This document shows positions 12,693-24,593 of a stretch of 64,000 nucleotides of DNA, piece after piece (position 1 is the stretch's first letter; every line of letters begins with the position of its first letter). The translations under genes were made by a program, and so were the position numbers. Under the pieces are notes generated by a model, which saw only the letters and a list, made by a program, of their open reading frames with translations, was not told the origin of the DNA and ran no database searches. The stretch comes from Steinernema hermaphroditum. Lineage: Eukaryota; Nematoda; Chromadorea; Rhabditida; Steinernematidae. Location of the stretch: the NCBI GenBank assembly GCA_030435675.1, contig CM059622.1:620001-684000 (forward strand). The letters are read 5' to 3'.

Positions 12693-15600
12693 ATGTCGAT
12701 TCGATTGGTGGCGACTCTTTTTTCGGCGATTTTAGTCCTCGCCGCCGCTCAGAACTGCCCGCCTCTGCTGCCAGTACCCAACGGACAGGTGAGATTCGAG
12801 TGGGAAGGAAAAGGTGAAATGCGGGGAAATTTCAGTTCAAATATGGTCCAGGGAACGAGATATTCCACTCGGAAGGAAGTACGGCGACCCTCGTTTGCAA
12901 CCAGGGATCGGCGTTGAGTGGTCACACGAACACCTTCCGGTGTCAGAGTGGGCAGTGGTCGCCGCCGATCGACACGAAATGTCTCTCGCTGAGAGCTGGT
13001 GAGTTTTTTTAAGGGTCTCTCGAAAGGGGGGTGATTTTTAGTACCTCGATGGAGATTTACGTGTGAATTTGTGGATGGGGGCAACTTTTAGTGAAGACCT
13101 ATCTTGTAAACGCATTTCTGAAAAGGAAAAATCACTTGAATCCGAAGAATATTCAAAACAAATTTAATTAGTCGTAAAAATAAAGATTTGAAACAAACGA
13201 AAATGTGGGATGTATCCACCTACCCAAAGTTTGATAGGAACGATAATGCGCTAAATCGATGAGCGGTCGGCTTCAGAGGAAATAAGGGCTGAGGGCGGCA
13301 TTGAACCAGCCCCGACAGATTACAAATCAGACACGTTCATAATGAGCCACACAGCCAGTTCGAGAGGGAGCTGTTAATTGCTACTATGCACCTGCGGCTG
13401 CAAGCCTTCCGTTTCTTTCCAGGGTTAGACTTGAAGGCCACTCTAAATGCCGCTAGTCCTTTGATGAGTTTCTTTGGCTTGGGACCGAATTGAGTGGTCG
13501 TGAGGGTTCAAGCGGGTCACTTTGTCTTCATTATAGTCGACTTCCGATTTGGCAGAAAGATTCTTTCTCTTATCATAGGAAATAAAACCTAACCGATATG
13601 GTTTTCATATTTGACAATCACGCTCTCTAAGAAGCCCTATAAGTCAGAAGCCCTTGAGGGTGTAGTGCCTACTAGAATACCTCAAATGCTCTCCAATGTC
13701 ATTTTTCTTAGAACCGGTGAATCTACTCAATGTCGGTCAGTCCATCGCGTCGTGCTACCCCCTCAACATCGCCAACGGGAACGCCATCTACTCGGCGCTC
13801 GGGGCGGGACCTTTCCCCGAAGGCACTAACGTCCATCTGCTGTGCAATCTTGGCTTCGCTCCCATGGGCAAACCCTTCGCCAGGTGCGAAAATGGTCAGT
13901 GGACGAACATCGGCCAGTGCAAGAGCATCAGCAACGTTCGGTGTGCTCCTCTTCTTCCAGTGCCCAATGGACAGGTTGGGTCGGCCCCCTTGTGAAGCTA
14001 TCCTCGATTCCCCAATTCAGATCTCCTACATAGCCTCAGGAAATGGCCCTTACGACTACGGCGCCATCGCACAGCTCAACTGCAATCTCGGCTATACGGT
14101 AGTCGGCGTGAGCGCGGTCACCTGCGAACCCACCGGATGGGGACCGTTCCCGGGACTTGGATCGTGTCAAAAGGTTTGAGTAGGAGGCGATTGACGCTGT
14201 TACAGTAATCTTGTAGCATTCAAAGGATAACAGATCGCGACGACAGTCGGTATGCCATAAGTGTCGCTATCCACTGTTCTATCTGTCCTTTTTCTGTCCC
14301 TTTCATTTTCTAACCTCGACTTCGAACCAAGCCTATAATCTAGAGTTCTTTTGCTAACTTGGATCAAAATGAACAGATATTGTCGTGATTTCGGTTGGTG
14401 AACTTCTTCAGATTTCTTCAGGTTGGCCAGCCGACCACTCAATTGATTGGATGAGTCGGCTGGCCAACGATTGGTGGATCGGGTGAACGGCTAACCGATC
14501 CACTCCGTTCATGCCCATCTCTGGCGGCAAACCAATTTTAATCGAGGTCCATACAGGCATAACTGTCTCCATGTACCAGCCATGTATCTGTCTCTTTGAG
14601 AGAGCGCACACGATCAGTGAAGCAAGCAGAAGTTCGGGTTCCGGTTTTTTGGATACCCGAAGTTCGAGTTCCGAACTGGACCCTTTTGGGTTCCTGGCCC
14701 GAGTTTATGCTGTTCAATCTTTTAGCAGTACCTGGCCCTGGCCTGGGATCTGGCACGAAGACCGTATTGTAGACATGTAATCTAATCTAATGCTAATTTC
14801 GATGGCATCATAATGATCGACTCCAGAGCGATATGCGATGCCCAATCTGTGTATGGGAATTCCTACTTTTCAGCTGTTTTCCAATTAGTGACTCACTACT
14901 GTTTTCTTCGTCTCCTATGTCTCTTGCTCTGGTCTTCAGCCACCTTCTGCCATCCACGGTTGGCTTCCTCAGCATCTAAGAGACCACTCTCTAGAATTTC
15001 CATTTTTCATCTGCTTCTCCATCTGCTGAATCACGCCTGTTTTCTTTTCTTTTCTCGCCCCGCCCCCCAGTTTCTAATCTGTTTGTCCATTTCCCATAAC
15101 TACCTATTCTAACTGACGCCTATTCTAACTCTCCTAACACATCCACTTCTAATAACAAGTATTATGATCCAAAGAAAACGAGTCACGTTTGCTCCAGGCA
15201 CTAAAAAGGAAAGTAAGGTATGTAGGACATTAGGATATCTGAAAGTGGGATATGTGAATATATCGGTTTTGAATCGATCTGTTTACTGCTTTCGCTAAGA
15301 TTCTTAGCAAGTTCTCCTCTATTTTCTGGCTTCCCCACACTATTAAGCCTAAATTTAGCAATATGGGATCTTTACTATAGACGAAGAGAGCCATAGTATG
15401 TCCAACAGGTACCCATGTTGCTAATTGGAGCTCGATTTATCGTTTGAGCTTAGACGACGGCCTTGACCGTCACAGATCGATCTGAAACTTGGTGGACATG
15501 TTGAACTAGCAGAGTGTACCTTAACATAAAATGTCACCTTTCGAAAGTCACCTCAAGATGTCAAAAGAGTCAAGATGCAAAACGATGAAAATGGATCAGA

Positions 15601-18600
15601 GGAATCGGCCTAAAGGACGGCAACGAAGGCGCACCCCAATTCGACCTCCCAACCTTCCTTTGAAGATTTGAAGTTCACAACTGTTGAGGCGCAGAAGAGG
15701 CTCGATATTAAACACAGCGAGCAAAATTGACCAAAAACGAATGAAGACCGATGAAACCACTTTTTTATTGCTAATTCGAGTGGGCTCCAGTCACTTTTTT
15801 TTAACCCAACGCGAGCTGACTTAATGACTTAAAGAATGCCAATCCTGGAGAGGTCTCATACGAGTTCTTCTCTGTGTGCCCTGAAGGTGTCCCGGCGTCT
15901 TACTCTTCCATGGCCCTTTTTATATGTTTCCGCATGGTTACACAAACCAAAATCATGTGGGGAGGGGAGATGGAGAGAGATCGACCGGGAGAATCCTGAC
16001 AACTCGAATGTTGAGTTATCAATCCGATTAGTCCGTCTTCGGAAAGTCCGGTAGTTACTGGATGGCCCAAATTAGCAACTCTTCATAAAAACAGATTTTT
16101 AGAGTGACACGCTTAGTACCAGCAGGTAAAAGTCATGAGTCACTGTTGTAGGAACAAAAATACGGATCGTAGACCATCCAGTTTATATTATTCCCCCTTT
16201 CATCTGCTGTTCTCTTCTTCTTTATCCCCTTCTACTTCCACTATTCCCCTTTACATTTCCTTTACAATCCCTTTTACCAACGCATCAATGACTCGACCAC
16301 TTTAGGGCCTCAGCGGATCGGGCGGCCAGTGTGCCTCCGTCACTGACCCAAACGGCATCGTCACGCACCTGGGCGGCAATTTCGGCAGCACGCAACAGCC
16401 CACCGGCGCGAGCGCCATCGTCACCTGCCACCTCGGCTACTCCGGTGGCGGCTCGTCCAGCTGTCGCGGAGGCACGTGGACTCCAGCCATACCACCTTGT
16501 ACGCAGAGCAACGGCCTCGGGGCGATGGCGATGCCCGGGAACACCGACTGTCCCATGCTGCTTGTCTTCAACGGAAACGTCACTTACGCCCCAAATAGCA
16601 ACCCTTTTGCCTTCACATATCCTCAAGGAACGTCTGCATCGCTGCAGTGCAATCCTAATTTCACTCCAACGGGCCAAATGCAGGTTTCCTGTCAGAACGG
16701 GATGTGGACGCCGTCCATCGGAATGTGTAACCCTCAAGGAGTGGGTGCCGTAGGCGTGCCTGGCACCGGACTGCAACAGTGCCCGGAGTTGATTGTGCCT
16801 AATGGAATGGTGACCTACACACCGCAGGGACTTATACATCAACAGGGAACATCGGCCAATTTGAATTGCAACGGAGGTCAGTCGTCGCTAGATCATTTTG
16901 GCTCCCTTTGTCGAACATGACTCCGTGGCGCAACGGTAGCGCGTCTGACTCCAGATCAGAAGGTTGCGTGTTCGAATCACGTCGGGGTCAAAAATTTTTG
17001 TTTTTCATTCTCTTGTCCGTTTCTATTTTTCTCTTATTTGCTCTCTTCTCTGACGCAAAAAAAAAACAGAAGGAAAACGCAAGCAAAAACTTAAGAAAAA
17101 GAATGCCCAAGGCAGGAATCGAACCTGCGTCGCCACGGCCACAACGTGGAGTACTAACCACTATAGTACTTGGGCCGACAGTCTATCTCCTCGAAAGCGT
17201 ATATGATCCCTCTTCCAGGCTTCCAACTACAAGGAACCCCATCGACTAGCTGTCAGAACGGCCAGTGGACACCCCCGATTGGCCAGTGCATGTCCAACGG
17301 TGTGGGTGGCGTTCCCGGCGTCACCACCGGTGGCATGCAGTGCATCTTCGGCATGGGCGCTCCCATGGGAGGCACCGTTCGCCACGACCGAGGCGAGGTG
17401 GCACCCTTCCCGGAGGGTACGGTAGCCACGGGAAGCTGTCCGAACGGGCAGCTCCAAGGAAACACGACGGCGACATGTCGGAACGGTCAGTGGGTGCCGT
17501 TTATGTTCTCGACGTGCCCGGTGGGAGGCGTTGGCATCGGCATGCCTTCAACGGGATCCTGTGGCTTGGGTATAGCGCAGCCTTTTGGCTCTCAGCTGAC
17601 CTATTCCAACAACCAACTCTTCCCGCCCTACAATCAGGGAAGCACCGTCACCGCCTCCTGCACGAATGGGCGTCCGGTGAATGGGCTCAATTCGGCGACC
17701 TGTCAGAACGGCCAATGGGTGCCGCAGACGTTGGGCACTTGTGATACGATTCCTGCGATGAATAATGGAGGATCTGGTGCGCCAGGTGAGCTCCCTATAG
17801 ACAACCGTCTTCACACCTAATTCCAGGAAGCCTTCCATGTGTCTTTGGTCATCTCCCCGTCGGCGCCACCGTCGAGTATAACCCCAACAGCGCCGCTCCC
17901 TATCCCCACAACACACAAGCCTCTATCCGCTGCAACCAAGGCTACGTGCTTCAAGGCAGTCAGCAGTCGACTTGCCAGAACGGCAATTGGAATCCGCCGC
18001 TTGGAAGTTGTAACCTGCAAATGGGAGGAGTAGGCATAGAAATGGGAACTGGAAACGTCGAAAGTGGGCCCACCCGCCAAGCCATCCTTTCACTACCTGA
18101 CCCATTTCAGGCAACTGCTACAACCTGCCCAACGTCAGCAACGGTCAAGTTCGCTACTTCCCCGACTCGCAAACGGGCCGCTATCAGATCGGCGCGACGG
18201 CAAACCTCGCCTGCGACGCCGGCTATATGGCCGTCTCCGCCAGAACGGCTACTTGCCAGGCAACGACCGGATGGAACGAAATGAGCGTTGGACAGTGCCA
18301 GCCAATCTCAGGTTAATAAGCCAGAGCACGAGTTGATGTGTTGTGGTTATGCACGTTTTTGTGTTTGTTTTGTACAGTTCACCTATCGTTTGTTGGATGG
18401 ATCGGTTCGAAGAGGACTACCGTAATAAACAGGGATCATTTCGACAAGCACTTTGTGGCACTTTTGTGTGTGGAAGAGGTCATGCTTTGTGGTGGCAAAC
18501 GATAATGGGCTTGTGCCTAATGCAAGGGGAGACTCTTTAGACAGATGCCCGGTTAGCTCAGTCGGTAGAGCACCAGACTCTTAATCTGGCTGTCGCGGGT

Positions 18601-20862
18601 TTGAGCCCCGCATCGGGCTAATGTTTTCCAACCTTTCATGTGATTTGCTTCCTTCACGACTTTTATCAAATCTCTCAAAAAGTCACTGTGATATAGAAAT
18701 GAAGGAAAAATGACTCCAATTGTGAGGTCACTCGTAAATGTGGGTATAAACCAAGATCGATAATCTGGTGTGGACACTCTTTTAGTCATCTTCTAGGATG
18801 CGTAGCGGCTAGATAACAACACTGAATCTCCCATTCAAGCCAATTTATTTCCCAAAATCTTTAAATCCAATCGAAAATGTGGCGCTCATTCATTTCACTT
18901 TCCGTAGTGGCGACGAATAGGACCACGGACTACCTTGACAACCTTCACGAGACGAGGACGATGGGCGATGTATCCAGCGGACATTCCCATAAGGGAGATG
19001 ACGAAGAGAAGAGCGAGAAGAAGCGAATGAGGAGACATTTCCAACGGTTGATACCTGAGGCATAGAGTGGCAGCTTTTGTGCCGTCAAAACTAGGTCATT
19101 CGGGAAGAAACGTTGCACAGAGATCAGGACTAACAGCCGAAAAAATTGTTTATGTGTGCGCACTCCTCGTTCTCAGTTCTAGACCCTGGAATACATGCAA
19201 TGTTTCAGGTGGCGGAAACACGAACAATCAAATGGGTTCCTGTCAGTTCATCCCTTCGAATCCGCAGAACGGGCGAGTTCAAGTGCATGCCGTCAATCAG
19301 CAGCCCCCGTTTGCGCCTTTCACCTCGGCGGTCGTCATGTGCAATCCCGGCTTCTATCCCTCCAATCCAACGGCCGTGTCCATAACCTGCCAGAGTGGCC
19401 AGTGGATCCCGTCGCAGATCTCTCAGTGTATCCCGAGTGGATCGGCCGTTGCCGGAACGCAATGTTTCAGCGGACTTCCGTTTGTGACTGGTGGACGCAT
19501 TCATTATTCTAATGTAAGTTGGAATTTTAAGATAAGGGGGGTTACCCTGATAGAGGTCCATTCCGTGAGTTGTTCATGTGGTTGAACTGGTTAGCCGCTT
19601 GAGCACCATTTCTCGGGCTCAGGTTCGAATCCCAATTCGGGCCATAAATTTCTTCTTGCCCTTTTCTGATTGATGTCGCTTTCAGGCAGCGACGTTCCCA
19701 CCGTTTCCTTCGGGAACCAGAGCTCAACTCAGCTGCGATCAACCAGGAGCACTCAGGGGCATACAAACGGCTGACTGTGTGAACGGCGCCTGGAACCCGA
19801 CCCAGCTGGGCACCTGCACCACTCAACTCTACAACCCTCCTCCCGCTTCTGTTGGAGTTGTAAGACAGACGACTCCAGGCATGGCTAGGATTCCCCAGTG
19901 TAAACTCATCGATCAGATCGTCCCTCATGGAGTTGTAAGTTGTGATAGAAAGCATGGCCAGCAACTTGAAGAAACCATGAGATATAGGTGCCATCAGAAG
20001 CGTCAAAGAGATCCAATTTAGGCAATTTAGATAGAGACACAAGGTCACAGTCCGACAGAAATAGCCCAGCCATTGACTAAACTGATTCACTAGAAACTTA
20101 TCTTATTCCCGCCTTTAGATCGAGATATAAGTTCCACGACCAGGAGAACCCCCAGTGGCCGGCTGACCAAAAACTCAACTCATTTCCATTTTTAGATCGA
20201 GTACAGTGATCGCTTCAATCCCACCGGACCCTTCGACGAAGGCGTCGTCGGCACACTCTCCTGCAATTTCGGCTACGTCGTCTCGGGACCTCCGAAAGCG
20301 ATCTGCCAAGCCGGCCTCTGGCAACCACCCCTCGTGGGAGACTGCCGACTCAATTCGGCCACCGTAGTCCGCGAGCCGTCCAAAGGCGGATGTCCACCCA
20401 TGCAGATAAAACTCACCGACGCCTACTTGGACACGGATAAAATCCCAGAAAACGGCGTTTTCCCCAACGGCGCCGCGACAACTCTCCAGTGCAAGCCTGG
20501 ATACCGCTCCGTGGGACAGACGAATTCGATCTGTCGAGATGGTCAATGGCTGCCGAGTCTTGGATCTTGTGAGAAAACAAGAGATACCGGCACGGCCGTA
20601 CAGACCTGTCAGCCTTTGATCCCTCCTTTCAATGGAAGGGTGGGTTACAGTAGTCGTATTGGCATAAATGAACTCTTCTTAGATCAGCTACATCCAGGCA
20701 AGTCCGTCCAATAACTACCAGATCGGCACGACGGCCATTCTGAACTGTGAACTCGGCTATATCGTCGACGGACAGGCGGCGCTAAGCTGCACGTCGACGG
20801 GCTGGCAGCCGCATCCAGGCTTTGGACAGTGTAGGCTAAACAACGAGATTTTTGGAAAGTGA
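12693..20862 (+). CDS. Large secreted sushi (CCP) domain protein
   Basis: I read twelve exons: 12693-12788, 12836-12998, 13712-13974, 14021-14173, 16306-16876, 17219-17785, 17827-18063, 18111-18311, 19209-19513, 19686-19934, 20196-20639 and 20683-20862. They give about 1142 residues with all phases consistent. A signal peptide (MSIRLVATLFSAILVLAAAQ) is followed by about 15 sushi/CCP modules. Typical modules start with CPPLLPVPNG- or CYNLPNVSNG-like blocks, carry a middle Cys after GT-A-L, then C-NGQW-P and a final GxC. Gly/Met-rich linkers separate modules 4-10. No membrane helix or other domain is visible, so the product is probably extracellular. CCP modules bind proteins; the nematode LEV-9 receptor-clustering protein is one known user, but its WAP domain is absent here. 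Introns are unusually long and hold intact tRNA-Trp, tRNA-His and tRNA-Lys genes plus tRNA-like relics. The partner and role are unknown. Confidence 0.87.
13286..13355 (-). pseudogene. tRNA-like relic, possibly tRNA-Thr(TGT)
   Basis: On the minus strand the stretch carries a box-A-like TGGCTCATTATG, an anticodon-loop-like TTTGTAA and a box-B-like GGTTCAATGCC at tRNA spacing. The anticodon stem and acceptor stem do not pair properly, so it is probably decayed. It lies in intron 2 of the sushi gene. Confidence 0.4.
14422..14527. repeat. Hairpin repeat related to CAGAGATG-ended elements
   Basis: A perfect 14-base inverted pair, GTTGGCCAGCCGAC at 14422-14435 and its complement at 14455-14468, is followed by CCGATCC...CCCATCTCTGG. 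The right end matches the ends of the repeats near 58.13 and 58.42 kb. It sits in the 2.1-kb fourth intron of the sushi gene and is probably a small non-autonomous DNA transposon relic. Confidence 0.5.
16919..16990 (+). tRNA. tRNA-Trp (CCA)
   Basis: It forms a complete cloverleaf: acceptor GACTCCG pairs with CGGGGTC, D arm GCGC/GCGC, anticodon stem TCTGA/TCAGA with loop CTCCAGA (anticodon CCA), and T arm GCGTG/CACGT with TTCGAAT. Runs of T follow within 15 bp, suitable for RNA polymerase III termination. It lies in the 342-bp fifth intron of the sushi gene, same strand, convergent with a tRNA-His gene in the same intron. Confidence 0.96.
17104..17175 (-). tRNA. tRNA-His (GTG)
   Basis: On the minus strand the acceptor GCCCAAG pairs with CTTGGGC. 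The anticodon stem CCACG/CGTGG encloses loop TTGTGGC (anticodon GTG), and the T arm contains GGTTCGATTCC. The base before position 1 is a genomic G, which would serve as G-1 of tRNA-His. It shares the 342-bp sushi intron with tRNA-Trp and is antisense to the host gene. Confidence 0.95.
18547..18619 (+). tRNA. tRNA-Lys (CTT)
   Basis: It forms a complete cloverleaf: acceptor GCCCGGT pairs with ATCGGGC, D arm GCTC/GAGC, anticodon stem CCAGA/TCTGG with loop CTCTTAA (anticodon CTT), and T arm GCGGG/CCCGC. It lies in the 897-bp eighth intron of the sushi gene, in the sense orientation. Confidence 0.96.
19576..19644 (+). pseudogene. tRNA-like relic in sushi intron
   Basis: The box A sequence TGGTTGAACTGG and box B GGTTCGAATCC are well kept at tRNA spacing. 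The 3' end TCGGGCC finds no partner at the 5' end, and the anticodon arm does not pair, so this looks like a decayed tRNA. It lies in the 172-bp intron between 19513 and 19686 of the sushi gene. Confidence 0.5.
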
Positions 20863-21125
20863 TCGGTTGAGTAATGTGTTTGTGTTTGTACATATCGAAT
20901 GTAGATGACCGGATACTCAAGATGATGTATTGTGGAAAGATTTGATAAATCGGTTTATGTTTTTTGAAATGGAGACCCAAAACCTTTGAGACGGGACTGC
21001 CTGGAGCGGTTGTTGTGACAGGCTCAAAATGACTTAGAATGACACTTTATTCATATTTATGCGATTCATTTAAAAGCTTGACAGTGCTGTTTCAAAAGTG
21101 ACAATATTTACATGGCGGTTTCGTG

Positions 21126-24100
21126 TTACTCTCGCTGTTTTCGGGTGACTCGAAAGATGAGTCGGTAAGGACACTTAAGGTGAAAGTGATTCGCCGACGA
21201 AGTGAGCACTTCGCTGATGGGGAGATCGGTGTCGACGGCTTTGAACGGCTCCAGCGTGCAGACCATCATGCAGCGCGCTTTCTCCTGCCCGCAGATCTGT
21301 TCGCACTTGATCACGGGCCCGTTCTCGCTCTCCGCCAGGCGGAACATCGTCGCCGGACGTTCGTCGTGCACCGTGCAGAACTCGATTTTGATCTGAAAAG
21401 AAGTGGAATTTGGATAGGAACATAAAGACGGGGAAGGGCTCTGGACTCAGGATGCAAAAGTGCTCCTTCTCACATAAGTTCTGGGTGATCATTTGGCTAG
21501 GAGACATACCTTCTCGTGGTAATCAACATTTCCGCTCTCGATCTTCGCCCTAATGTAGAGAAACTCGATCATCTGAGAAATCTTTGCCTCTCCGGAAGTG
21601 ATGATATAGCGTGGCCTCTTGAGGGCATAGGGAATGACCGGATCCGTGAAGTGCCCTCGATCGGGCCAGAGAACCAGCTCTGTGTTCAGGGTCGGGGTCA
21701 TCAGACGCTTGTGATAGCCACAGATGTCGTCTTGGAAGCGTTCCTTCTTCGGCGGCAACTTCAGCGGTTCCGGCTTCACGTCGGGCTCGCTGAGATCTCG
21801 AACCGGCGGCCTGACCAGCGCCCTGACGGTGACTTTCTTGTCATTGGGATCGGCCGGCTGGATCACTTCCAGGTCAAAGCAGTGATCTTTGGGCAGCTTG
21901 ATGCTCCGCAGATGGCTGTGGATCATCTGGAAGGTGGCGTCGCCGAGTTTGGAGAGTTTTGTAGTGGTAGGATCGCGGGAGACTTGGTTGATGTCCACGC
22001 AAAACTCCTTGACACAGGTGGGCTTGGCCTGGGGCGGAGTGACCAGGAGGGGAACGTTGGGCGCTTCAATAACCGGCGCTTTAAAGCCGTCGGAGCAGTC
22101 GTCCACTTCGTGCTCGTTCGTCGGCGTTTTCGGCGGACAGTCGCCGTTTAGTTCTGCGCGAAGGGCGGGGAATTCTTCGGTTCGGGGCTTGGCTTTGGGC
22201 AGAGGGTGAAGCTCTGGAGACCGCATAGAGGTGATGTTGGTGGAGGGGTACTTACCTTCACTAAAGGCGTCGGAGAATTTCCGCTTTTTGGGGGGATTTG
22301 GATGTTGGTGGCGGATCTAAATGTATCGTAATCAGTCATTGCGCTAGTCCTCTATGTTCATAGGTGGGATATAAACTGCGTGTGCCTTTAAAGTGGTCCA
22401 GCTAGCCGGTCTTTTCGACAGGTTCCCGCTGAACCTAAGCTCTTGAAGTTTCCTCCGGAGAAGAAAGTTTTCATAATCCATATCATAAGCCGCTGACGAC
22501 CCCTCAGCTCCTGAGCTGATTCTTTAGTCTTTGACCGGAAAATCTTCACCTAATCCAATTAAAAAAGGAAATCTTTCCCGTCACTAAAGCTGCTACAAAA
22601 CGAGGTAGCCAAGTAGAGAAGACCGATTTACTTTCTTCAAAATGTGGATTGTCACGACGGTCGACTCTCAAGTCATATAACTGTGATGTGAGGCCAGGTG
22701 CCGCTGGCTCCTTCGTCGTCCTTCAGATAAGGATACGGCGGCGAATGCACTTTGCCGAGCAGATATGCGACTGGGCTGAACGAATGAATGAAGAGTGCCT
22801 TTGGACGCCTTTTGGGTTGGGCGAGTGCACGTCTTCACAAGCAAGAATTAGGAATAAAACGAGCGCAGCACTGAATAGTGGTCTCAAAAAAGATAGATTC
22901 CACCATAGTTCACAGCATTCCCCTCCTATTCAAATGCACTTTACGTAAAATTGATCATCTAAAAGTTAGGAATCAGGGATTCCATACTACAGACCTACAA
23001 TGCTGAAGTAATTCCAATACAGAATAACTCCACCCACACCAAAACCTAAAAACTCACCGATTCGATGATTCCGTCGTAGTTGACATCGTCCCGAAGGGGT
23101 CCGTTTTTCGCGAAGTCCTTCTTGCACACCGGACACTCTTTCCGTCCTTCGCGAAGAAGAGGAACGATGCAGTTTGCACAAAACCTGTGCATGCAGTCCT
23201 GAAAAGGGGCGCATTGATGGGACTTGTATCTCCTGCCATGGTAAGGTGGAATTTGATGCTGTATTTTACGGGTCTATCAACTATAGTGGACGATTTTGAG
23301 GATGGTTGGAATGGAGTGGTTGAGGCATGGACCGGGGACGGGATGATACATGAATGGGGCGCATGATGAGATATGGACTGGGGACCTAATGAGCATAGGC
23401 CGGGAATATCCCTTCCTTGGATGGACCGGGAAGAGAAGAGCATGAAAGGGTGGGGCATAGACCGGGTACACCAATGTGGAAAGTGCTGAAAGTGAATCGT
23501 GGTGGATGGGTGGAATGTAGACGTCGACAGGATCAGTTGTCTAGCGCAGGCTGTCTAGCACAAAACATGAAGACATTGAGCATTGAGCATCGGGAAAGAA
23601 ATGAGGCATGAAGCAACCTAGACGTTAAGGCCACAGCGGCTATTGCTAGTTTATAGCAGACGATTTTGAGAAAACAAGCTTAAAACAACGTTTTATATAG
23701 ATTATATCCAATAGAACCTATCGCTATAACAACTCTAACGTATTAGACAGATAGATCTAGGATAGAAACACATTATTTCCACCTTCTCGTTACTGCATTG
23801 TAGTCTCAAATTTGTATCCACGATTGTTTTCACGTGACAGCTTTGTTTGGACAAACATCAGCATTATAATATCGAAAGAAGGAGGCTATCCCCTCGTGAC
23901 TCATCGTCTTACGACTCATCTGCAAGCGAAAATCTCTGCTGAGTCAACTAATCCTGTCTTAACGGATGCGGCAGCATATAGTGCATATATCATTTCATCA
24001 AAACGGCTATAGTTCGGATCGGAATTCTGCGATTTTGGTCGGAATGTCCGATATTTGGATGTGCCAAAGTCGAAAGAGAGTAATTACCTTGGTGATCTTC

Positions 24101-24285
24101 GTCCTCTGGAGGATGTTATTGCACAGCGGACAGGACAGCTCCCTGTGCAGATTCTCGAAGCTCATCACATTGGAGTCGACCTCGAATCCCGGACGGTACG
24201 TCTTCCCATTCAGGTATTCCTTATCGTAGTCGCTGAGGTCGTAGCTGACCTGCGGTCCTCGCCGCCAGCCGCCACGTTTTCCCAT
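21126..24285 (-). CDS. spat-3: RING1/RNF2-type Polycomb E3 ubiquitin ligase
   Basis: I read five minus-strand exons: 24285-24088, 23198-23058, 22316-22256, 22213-21510 and 21392-21126, giving about 456 residues. An N-terminal block (YDLSDYDKEYLNG...VMSFENLHREL) matches the helix before the RING of RING1/RNF2. The C3HC4 RING spans about 48-95 and is split by an intron: CPLCNNIL, then CMHRFCANC, then CPVCKKDF. PPKKRK just after it is a nuclear signal. A long disordered Pro-rich centre leads to a C-terminal region (about 330-430) placed like the RAWUL domain. RING1 proteins monoubiquitinate histone H2A within PRC1 in the nucleus. The C. elegans member is SPAT-3; the symbol is by orthology of the RING, not proven. 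CTTCAG just before the ATG is a likely trans-splice acceptor. The 738-bp second intron and 889-bp first intron hold no gene. Confidence 0.88.
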
Positions 24286-24593
24286 CTCGATGACACGCCT
24301 GAAGCGCGCGCGATTTTGGGGATGGACAGTCGGAGAGGGACTAACTCGCGCCGACACGTGTAGACGCGCGCATAGTGAAACACTGCGTTTCCATTGTCTG
24401 GGCTCTCGCCGCGACGCGCCTCAGCGGCGGGCGGACGAGTACAGTCGTCGTGATGCAATCGCCTCCGGCAGCTTTGGGTAAAATTTCGTGATTTTTCGAT
24501 CGTTTTTGCTGGAATTTCACTGATTTTCATGTGTTTTCCGTGGTTTCAGGGTCACCCGCTCTTGTTGGAAGAGCCGGATTGTCAAGAAGCGCC
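24286..24593. promoter_or_regulatory. Divergent promoter region of RING1-type and TIM44 genes
   Basis: Only 308 bp separate the two start codons. The middle is GC-rich with many CG dinucleotides. Each side ends in a trans-splice-like acceptor (CTTCAG about 18 bp before the RING start, TTTCAG about 45 bp before the TIM44 start). I infer a shared bidirectional promoter; no specific factor site is recognised. Confidence 0.55.

Noticed and set aside
16285..16842. 185-codon minus-strand frame in the sushi gene
   Set aside because: Antisense shadow of sushi exon 5, which has clear CCP modules in the sense frame.
21516..22151. Long plus-strand frame (211 codons) across the RING1-type gene
   Set aside because: It is the antisense shadow of the largest exon of the minus-strand gene.
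24286..24357. Longer N-terminus (24 extra residues) for the RING1-type protein
   Set aside because: It would need a GTG start; an ATG just after a trans-splice-like CTTCAG gives a natural start at 24285.
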